The notes below the pieces were generated by a model. It saw only the letters and a list, made by a program, of their open reading frames with translations, made no database searches and was not told the origin of the DNA. A program made the position numbers and the translations under genes. From the NCBI GenBank assembly GCA_945877995.1, contig CAMDXD010000119.1:1-10273 (forward strand): a stretch of 10,273 bases of DNA, read 5' to 3'. Position 1 is the stretch's first letter. Each line of letters opens with the position of its first letter. This stretch comes from Bordetella parapertussis (GTDB lineage Bacteria; Pseudomonadota; Gammaproteobacteria; Burkholderiales; CAIKXV01). Positions 6,269 through 10,273 of the stretch are shown piece after piece.

Positions 6269-6290
6269 CGATCCGCCGGGACACCGGCAC

Positions 6291-7457
6291 TCAGCGCGCA
6301 GGACCGGCAGCGGATGCAGCCCCGGGCAGTGCACCCCTGCGCAGCAGCCGCCGCAGCCGGAACAGGTACGCGGCGGCCGCCAGCGGCCACAGCTCGGTAA
6401 CCGTGCGCGCGAGCCCGGTGTAGTTGAGCAGCTGACCGTAGTTCCAGCGGAAAGGCCACAGCGCCTCGAGCGGCTGCAGTGGATTCTCGTACAGGTGTAT
6501 CGACACGAACGAACAGCACAGCACGAAGATGCCGACGCCGGCCACCGCCATCCGGGGCAGTGCAACCATCACCGCCGCGAGTGCGGCGCCGGCGCCGATG
6601 CCGGCGAGGACCTCGTCGGACAGCCAGATGAACGCCGCCTCGGCCTTCAGCATCGCCAGGCCCGCGCCGAACTTGATCAGCACGGCCATCGCCAGCAGCG
6701 ACAGCATCGCGACCAGCGCATGCCAGCGACGGCGCATCAGGGCCATCACGAACAGGCCGACCGCGAGGGTATTCACCGCCACGGCGAGTGCCGCACCGAC
6801 GGAGAACTCGCGCGGCGGAATGAAGCCGGTGCCCGGGATCGGCACCGTTGCCGGCAGCGCGCGCAGCGACATCAGCGGCAGGGACGGATCGAGCTGGGTC
6901 AGGAACCACAGCGCCACAAGGGCCAGCCCCGGCTCGGCGACCCGTCCCGGCAGGCACCAGCGGCGGCGCAGATCGCGCACACTCGCCCAGAACGGCATGC
7001 GTCCGGTGCGCACGGCGAGCAGCGTGCCGAGCAGCGTGCCGGCCGCGTTGAGCAACAGGTCGACGCTGGAGGCGACCCGGCCCGGCAGGTACATCTGCGC
7101 CGTTTCAAGGACGAAGCTGAGCGCGGTGCCGGCCAGCGTCGCCAGCAGCACCGCAAACACCGGCCGCATCCAGCGCATGGTCGCCAGCGTCAGCAGCAGG
7201 CCCAGCGGCAGGTAGGCCGCACCATTGATGAACAGGTCGAAGCGCTGCCAGCGGCGCGGCCAGGGCTCGTCGAGGAAGGCCAGTGGCGGCGCCCCGGGCG
7301 TGGCCCAGCCGGTGAACGGCGACAGACTCGCATAGACGATGACCAGCAGGTAAGCTCCGGCGAAATACCACGCGAGCCGGCTTTCCCGCGCCTGTGCCAG
7401 CCGGAAATCCGTGACGACATGCGTAACGACTTCAGTATCCGGCCCCGCAGGATTCAT
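6291..7457 (-). CDS. VanZ-family membrane protein with long C-terminal membrane extension
   Basis: A 388-residue polytopic membrane protein. The N-terminal 30-150 region is a VanZ-like domain: a first membrane segment WYFAGAYLLVIVYASLSPF (30-48), then RFDLFINGAAYLPLG (72-86), then the signature region with E118, Q121, R127, D133, N137 and G140 (from LETAQ through SSVDLLLNAAG). VanZ itself gives low-level teicoplanin resistance by an unclear route, and most members have no known function. About 240 further residues add roughly six membrane segments (about 175-192, 219-243, 248-270, 283-303, 308-328, 358-376) and a basic RLRRLLRR tail, so it is about twice the usual VanZ length. ATG 7457 is the only ATG, GTG or TTG before the first membrane segment. 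It lies back to back with the DHH gene, two bases apart. Confidence 0.8.
   Translation of the reverse strand: MNPAGPDTEVVTHVVTDFRLAQARESRLAWYFAGAYLLVIVYASLSPFTGWATPGAPPLAFLDEPWPRRWQRFDLFINGAAYLPLGLLLTLATMRWMRPVFAVLLATLAGTALSFVLETAQMYLPGRVASSVDLLLNAAGTLLGTLLAVRTGRMPFWASVRDLRRRWCLPGRVAEPGLALVALWFLTQLDPSLPLMSLRALPATVPIPGTGFIPPREFSVGAALAVAVNTLAVGLFVMALMRRRWHALVAMLSLLAMAVLIKFGAGLAMLKAEAAFIWLSDEVLAGIGAGAALAAVMVALPRMAVAGVGIFVLCCSFVSIHLYENPLQPLEALWPFRWNYGQLLNYTGLARTVTELWPLAAAAYLFRLRRLLRRGALPGAASAAGPAR
7449..7452 (+). promoter_or_regulatory. Shine-Dalgarno AGGA of the DHH phosphoesterase gene
   Basis: AGGA lies seven bases before ATG 7460. It is inside the first codons of the divergent VanZ gene, so the 5' leader of the DHH mRNA is also VanZ coding sequence. 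Confidence 0.55.
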
Positions 7458-7459
7458 CG

Positions 7460-8422
7460 ATGAAATTCTATGACGTTTTCAATGGCGACGCCGACGGCCT
7501 GTGCGCGTTGCACCAACTGCGCCTCGCCGAGCCGCGCGAGGCGATCCTGGTCACCGGTACCAAGCGCGACATCGAACTGCTGGCGCGGGTGGAGGCCGGT
7601 CGCGGCGACGAGATCACCGTGTTCGACATCTCGCTCGAGGTCAATCGCGAAGCGTTGATGCGCGCGCTCGATGCGGGTGCGCGGGTGCGCTATTTCGACC
7701 ACCATTTCGCCGGCACCATCCCGCAGCGCCCGGGTTTCCGGGCGCACATCGACGGCTCCGCCGACACCTGCACCAGCCTGATCGTCGACCGGTTCCTGAA
7801 CGGCAAGTATCGCGCATGGGCGGTGGTCGCGGCATTCGGCGACAACCTGCGCGAAGCGGCGTGGAAGGCAGCCGAACCGCTCGAGATGAACGACATGCAG
7901 ATGCACACGTTGCGCGTGCTCGGCGAATGCCTGAACTACAACGCGTACGGCGAATCGCTCGACGACCTGCACTACCAGCCCGACGAGTTGTACGAAACAC
8001 TGCGCCACTACGAGAACCCGCTCGATTTCGCCGTCGCCGAACCGGTGTTCGAAGTGCTGCGCACCGCGCTGTCTGACGACCTCACGCGCGCCGCCGAGGT
8101 CGAACCAGCGATGGTGCGCGAATCCTCGGCTGCGTTCATCCTGCCCGACGCCGCCTGGGCACGCCGCATCTCCGGCTTCTTCAGCAACCAGCTCACCAAT
8201 GCATTCCCGATGCGCGCGCATGCAGTGCTCACCGTGCGCGCTGGCGGCTACCTGGTCAGCGTGCGTGCCCCGGCCAGCATCCCGGCGGGTGCCGATGCAC
8301 TATGCCGGCAGTTCGAGAGCGGTGGCGGGCGCTCGCGTGCAGCGGGCATCCAGCTGCTGCCGGAATCGGACCTGCCGCGCTTCCTCGCCGCCTTCGAGAA
8401 GGCCTACCCCGGGCGCGACTAG
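7460..8422 (+). CDS. DHH-family phosphoesterase (NrnA/RecJ-like fold)
   Basis: A 320-residue protein of the DHH superfamily (metal-dependent phosphoesterases such as RecJ, NrnA and PPX). Motif I FNGDADG (7-13, with D10 and D12), motif II VFDIS (D56) and the name-giving motif III YFDHHFAG (DHH at 80-82) are present. GSADTCTSLIVD (99-110) resembles the following conserved helix. The C-terminal DHHA1-like domain (about 225-320) ends with SGGGRSRAAG (287-296). The usual form there is GGGH followed by an AAG, so the substrate-contacting His is Arg291 here. The substrate could be a short oligonucleotide, a cyclic dinucleotide product or another phosphoester; the sequence does not decide. Some relatives are database-labelled acetyltransferase, which the motifs do not support. 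It is divergent from VanZ and convergent with the cupin gene. Confidence 0.85.
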   Translation: MKFYDVFNGDADGLCALHQLRLAEPREAILVTGTKRDIELLARVEAGRGDEITVFDISLEVNREALMRALDAGARVRYFDHHFAGTIPQRPGFRAHIDGSADTCTSLIVDRFLNGKYRAWAVVAAFGDNLREAAWKAAEPLEMNDMQMHTLRVLGECLNYNAYGESLDDLHYQPDELYETLRHYENPLDFAVAEPVFEVLRTALSDDLTRAAEVEPAMVRESSAAFILPDAAWARRISGFFSNQLTNAFPMRAHAVLTVRAGGYLVSVRAPASIPAGADALCRQFESGGGRSRAAGIQLLPESDLPRFLAAFEKAYPGRD

Positions 8423-8841
8423 AACACCGACAGGCCGTGGGGGGTCTTGTCTTTTGCAGGAAAGAACCGGTTGGGCGCGAGGAAGAACGCCAGCACCAGC
8501 GCGCCCTTCGGCGAGCGTGCGGCATGCCGGCTGCCGGCCGGCCGCCAGACGAAGTTGCCGGCGGTGCATTCGCCCTCGTCGTCCTCGATCGCCCCTTCGA
8601 GGATGTACGACTGCTCGATGCGCACGTGTTCATGGTCGCCGAGTACCGCGCCAGGTGCCCAGTGGAAAAGCGCGGTCAGCAGCCCGGTGGATGGCTCCTC
8701 CAGCAGCACCTTCATCCGGATCAGTGGCGAAGGCGTGTCGCGCCAGGGCAGCGATTCGACGTCGACGAAACGCGACGCGAGCGACGCGAGCGCGGACAGC
8801 TCGGCATGCGGGCTCGGCAGATCGGGGGTGGTTGCGCTCAT
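8419..8841 (-). CDS. Cupin-domain protein (ChrR-like cupin)
   Basis: A 140-residue single-domain cupin, probably cytoplasmic and metal-binding. Cupin motif 1 is HEHVRIEQSYILEG (70-83) with ligands His70, His72 and Glu76. Motif 2 is GNFVWRPAGSRH (95-106) with His106. The surrounding pattern (ALFHWAPGA before motif 1, NRFFP near the end) resembles the ChrR-type cupin_7 group, but no zinc-binding anti-sigma N-terminal domain is present. Whether it is an enzyme (dioxygenase or isomerase) or a sensor is unknown. GGAG eight bases upstream supports ATG 8841. It is divergent from the LigI-like hydrolase across 113 bp, so a shared catabolic setting is possible. Its stop codon shares CTAG 8419-8422 with the stop of the converging DHH gene. 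Confidence 0.82.
   Translation of the reverse strand: MSATTPDLPSPHAELSALASLASRFVDVESLPWRDTPSPLIRMKVLLEEPSTGLLTALFHWAPGAVLGDHEHVRIEQSYILEGAIEDDEGECTAGNFVWRPAGSRHAARSPKGALVLAFFLAPNRFFPAKDKTPHGLSVF
8429..8455 (+). terminator. Possible rho-independent terminator of the DHH gene inside the cupin coding end
   Basis: Seven bases after the DHH stop, GACAGGCC (8429-8436) can pair with GG-T-CTTGTC (8443-8451), with one G-U pair, one bulged T at 8445 and a six-base loop. TTTT (8452-8455) follows directly. Such T-runs are rare in this window. The structure lies within the last codons of the opposite-strand cupin gene, as the two genes leave no free space. Confidence 0.45.
8773..8790. repeat. Tandem 9-bp repeat in the cupin gene
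   Basis: CGACGCGAG occurs twice head to tail and encodes the repeated Leu-Ala-Ser in the N-terminal ALASLAS stretch of the cupin protein, ahead of the cupin fold. It could vary in copy number without breaking the frame. It has only two copies, so it may be incidental. Confidence 0.4.
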
Positions 8842-8879
8842 GCAGGTGCTCCGGCTGTGGATGGACAGGGGGGCGAGGC

Positions 8880-8910
8880 GGAGCCCACCGCTGCAGGCCG
8901 GGCGGGCTCC
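8880..8910. promoter_or_regulatory. Inverted repeat in the cupin/hydrolase divergent region (candidate operator)
   Basis: GGAGCCC (8880-8886) pairs perfectly with GGGCTCC (8904-8910), and an inner CCG/CGG (8888-8890 and 8899-8901) extends it around an eight-base centre. It lies within the 113-bp divergent gap (8842-8954), just upstream of a weak -10-like TATTGT (8914-8919) for the hydrolase gene. No T-run follows. A regulator site controlling both genes is plausible but unproven, and no good -35 element is visible for either direction. Confidence 0.35.
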
Positions 8911-8954
8911 GGTGTATTGTGCGGCATGCTCGACCGAATGATCACCCGCGACCG

Positions 8955-9839
8955 ATGACCACCAGCACGATCCCCACCTGCATCCCGCACGACCCCGCGC
9001 TCCGCGCGCCTAAGGTGCCGTTCCCGGCCCATGCCTGCGACACGCATGCGCATGTGTGCGGTCCGGCGTCGCGCTACCCGTACTGGTCGGAGCGCATCTA
9101 TACCCCGCCGGACGCCCTGCCCTCGGAATACCGGCACATGCTGGATACCCTCGGCTGCGAACGCGCCGTGCTGGTGCAGCCGAGCGTGTACGACGTCGAC
9201 AACCGCGCGATGCTCGATGCGCTGGCCGCCGATCCGAAGCGCCTGCGCGGCGTGGCGGTGGTGCCGTTCGATATCCCGGTGGCCGAGATCGAGCGGCTCG
9301 ATGCCGCCGGCGTGCGCGGGGTCCGTTGCAACATCGTCGACCTCAAGACCGGCAAGGGCCAGTTGCCGCTGGATGCGCTGACCGGCCTCGCGAACAAGGT
9401 CAGGCCGTTCGGCTGGCATGTCGAGTTCCTGATGCACGTGAACGAATTCCCGGACCTCGACCGCCAGCTCGCCGACTTTCCGGTGCCGGTCGTGTTCGGC
9501 CACCTCGGCTACGTACCCACCAGCAGGGGCACCGCCGACGCAGGCTTCCAGGCACTGATGCGCCTGATGAGGGACGGCGCCGCATGGGCCAAGATGACCG
9601 GCCCGTACCGCCTGACCGGCACCGAGATGCCCTACCCGGACACCGACGATTTCGCCTTCGCGCTGGTCGATGCCGCGCCGCAGCGGCTGGTATGGGGCAC
9701 CGACTGGCCGCACGTGATCGTGAAGACGCGCATGCCGAACGACGGTGACATCGCCGACCTGCTCGGGCACTGGGTGCCGGACGTGGCGGTGCGCAACCGC
9801 ATACTGGTAGACAACGCGGCGGCGCTGTACGGGTTCTGA
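8955..9839 (+). CDS. Amidohydrolase-family protein, 2-pyrone-4,6-dicarboxylate hydrolase (LigI)-like
   Basis: A 294-residue TIM-barrel amidohydrolase of the COG3618 group. The closest characterised type is LigI, which opens the lactone of 2-pyrone-4,6-dicarboxylate in protocatechuate/lignin-monomer catabolism, without a metal. Landmarks are DTHAHVCGP (29-37) with His31 and His33, VLVQPSVYDVDN, GVRGVRCN, FGHLGYVP with His183, MTGPYRLTG, and WGTDWPH (247-253) with Asp250, the expected catalytic base. Length and spacing fit LigI closely. Many paralogues of this family act on other lactones, and no other protocatechuate 4,5-cleavage gene is in the window, so substrate identity is uncertain. ATG 8955 gives the family-length N-terminus. 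The frame stays open upstream to 8199, but that part is shadow of the DHH and cupin genes. The Shine-Dalgarno is weak. Confidence 0.8.
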   Translation: MTTSTIPTCIPHDPALRAPKVPFPAHACDTHAHVCGPASRYPYWSERIYTPPDALPSEYRHMLDTLGCERAVLVQPSVYDVDNRAMLDALAADPKRLRGVAVVPFDIPVAEIERLDAAGVRGVRCNIVDLKTGKGQLPLDALTGLANKVRPFGWHVEFLMHVNEFPDLDRQLADFPVPVVFGHLGYVPTSRGTADAGFQALMRLMRDGAAWAKMTGPYRLTGTEMPYPDTDDFAFALVDAAPQRLVWGTDWPHVIVKTRMPNDGDIADLLGHWVPDVAVRNRILVDNAAALYGF

Positions 9840-9854
9840 GCCGGCTTGACCGGC
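9840..9854 (+). terminator. Small hairpin after the LigI-like gene (weak terminator candidate)
   Basis: GCCGG, a five-base loop and CCGGC start immediately after the stop codon, inside the 56-bp convergent gap (9840-9895). The stem is only five pairs and no T-run follows, so termination by this element alone is doubtful. I see nothing else in the gap. Confidence 0.2.
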
Positions 9855-9895
9855 GGATTCACCCCGCAGACGCGCCAGGCCGCTGCGGCGATCGG

Positions 9896-10273
9896 TCAGA
9901 ATGCGCCCTGGCGGAACAGTGCCGCGGCGATGGCCGACAGCCAGCGGCGTCCCGGACTGTCCGGGTGGGCGTCGATATGGACTGCGACGCGCCTGACCGC
10001 GACGCGGCCGGGAAGTGGGTCATCGCCCTCGATCACGACCCGGTAGAGCGCATCGACCGGTGCCAGGCCACCGTTGGGCCCGGCGGGCAGGACCTCGACC
10101 GGACCACCGTGGCCGTCGGCGAGCAGCCGGTGCGGCAGGCGCTGGACGCGTGCGCCATCGATCGCCGTGAGGCGGCCGGAGAGCCGGTGCCCAGTGCCTG
10201 CAACGATCACCGTCACGGCATCGCCGGCGCGGATGCGCGACAGATCGGCCTCGGCAACCAGCGCCTCGACCTG
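9896..10273 (-). CDS. C-terminal part of a HlyD/membrane-fusion-like protein (5' end beyond the right edge)
   Basis: 125 residues of a C-terminus read in from the window edge. The opening VEALVAEADLSRIRAGD followed by AVTVIVAG is the beta-barrel pattern of periplasmic adaptor (membrane-fusion/HlyD-type) proteins, which link an inner-membrane transporter to the outer envelope. The later part has GGPVEVLP (about 58-65), LYRVVIEGDD (about 78-87) and a final RRWLSAIAAALFRQGAF helix. This ending resembles the adaptor-like C-terminal half of some membrane-bound M50 metalloprotease proteins that carry a fused HlyD region, so that is an alternative. The GTG at 10216 is internal to the fold and is not the real start. 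It converges on the LigI-like gene, and its partners lie outside the window. Confidence 0.6.
   Translation of the reverse strand, partial: QVEALVAEADLSRIRAGDAVTVIVAGTGHRLSGRLTAIDGARVQRLPHRLLADGHGGPVEVLPAGPNGGLAPVDALYRVVIEGDDPLPGRVAVRRVAVHIDAHPDSPGRRWLSAIAAALFRQGAF

Noticed and set aside
6495..7463. 322-codon plus-strand frame opposite VanZ
   Set aside because: Gln/Arg/His-rich shadow of the hydrophobic VanZ sequence; no motif.
8390..8403. GCCTTC-GA-GAAGGC inverted repeat as a terminator for the cupin gene
   Set aside because: It lies in DHH coding sequence (Ala-Phe-Glu-Lys-Ala), has a two-base loop and no T-run on the minus strand, so it is best explained by codon choice.
8199..8954. 252-codon N-terminal extension of the LigI-like gene
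   Set aside because: The region is covered by the DHH gene end and the cupin gene. The residues are Arg/Ala-rich without family match, and LigI-type proteins are about 294 residues.

Overview
The window is G+C-rich (roughly two thirds by eye), densely packed bacterial chromosome with strong G/C at third codon positions. The gene families are a nodIJ-type exporter pair, a small HemJ/CopD-like membrane protein, an exported HIRAN protein, a DHH phosphoesterase and a 2-pyrone-4,6-dicarboxylate-hydrolase-like protein. Together they point to a betaproteobacterium, probably Burkholderiales-like. This is judged from protein character only; no rRNA or other decisive marker is present. I see no tRNA, rRNA, CRISPR array, transposase or phage gene, and no stretch over 300 bases lacks a gene.

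Left part (1-2551): the 5' portion of an RlmL-type rRNA methyltransferase runs off the left edge on the minus strand. It starts with GTG at 626 and diverges from a long-chain acyl-CoA synthetase (701-2410, plus). The 141 bases after the synthetase hold a paired palindrome/hairpin and a 43-codon segment that looks coding but has no obvious start.

Middle part (2552-6290): six minus-strand genes, separated by a few bases or overlapping, form a probable operon. In order of transcription they are a thioredoxin-like [2Fe-2S] ferredoxin, an alpha/beta hydrolase, a NodI-type ABC ATPase, a NodJ-type permease, a HemJ/CopD-like membrane protein and a secreted HIRAN-domain protein. An exact TATAAT -10 box lies just upstream of the ferredoxin, and a 6-bp inverted repeat covers the expected -35 position. 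The mix of redox, hydrolase, export and heme-related genes suggests an envelope-linked role, but the exported substrate is unknown.

Right part (6291-10273): a large VanZ-family membrane protein (minus) diverges from a DHH phosphoesterase (plus), with only two bases between the start codons. The DHH gene converges on a cupin gene (minus), and both stop codons sit in one CTAG. The cupin gene diverges from a LigI-like amidohydrolase (plus) across a 113-bp gap carrying an inverted repeat. The amidohydrolase converges on the 3' part of a membrane-fusion/HlyD-like gene that leaves the right edge.

Nothing here is clearly a new defence or mobile system. The most unusual features are the composition of the six-gene operon with its exported stand-alone HIRAN protein, the altered DHHA1 motif, and the very tight divergent and convergent junctions.
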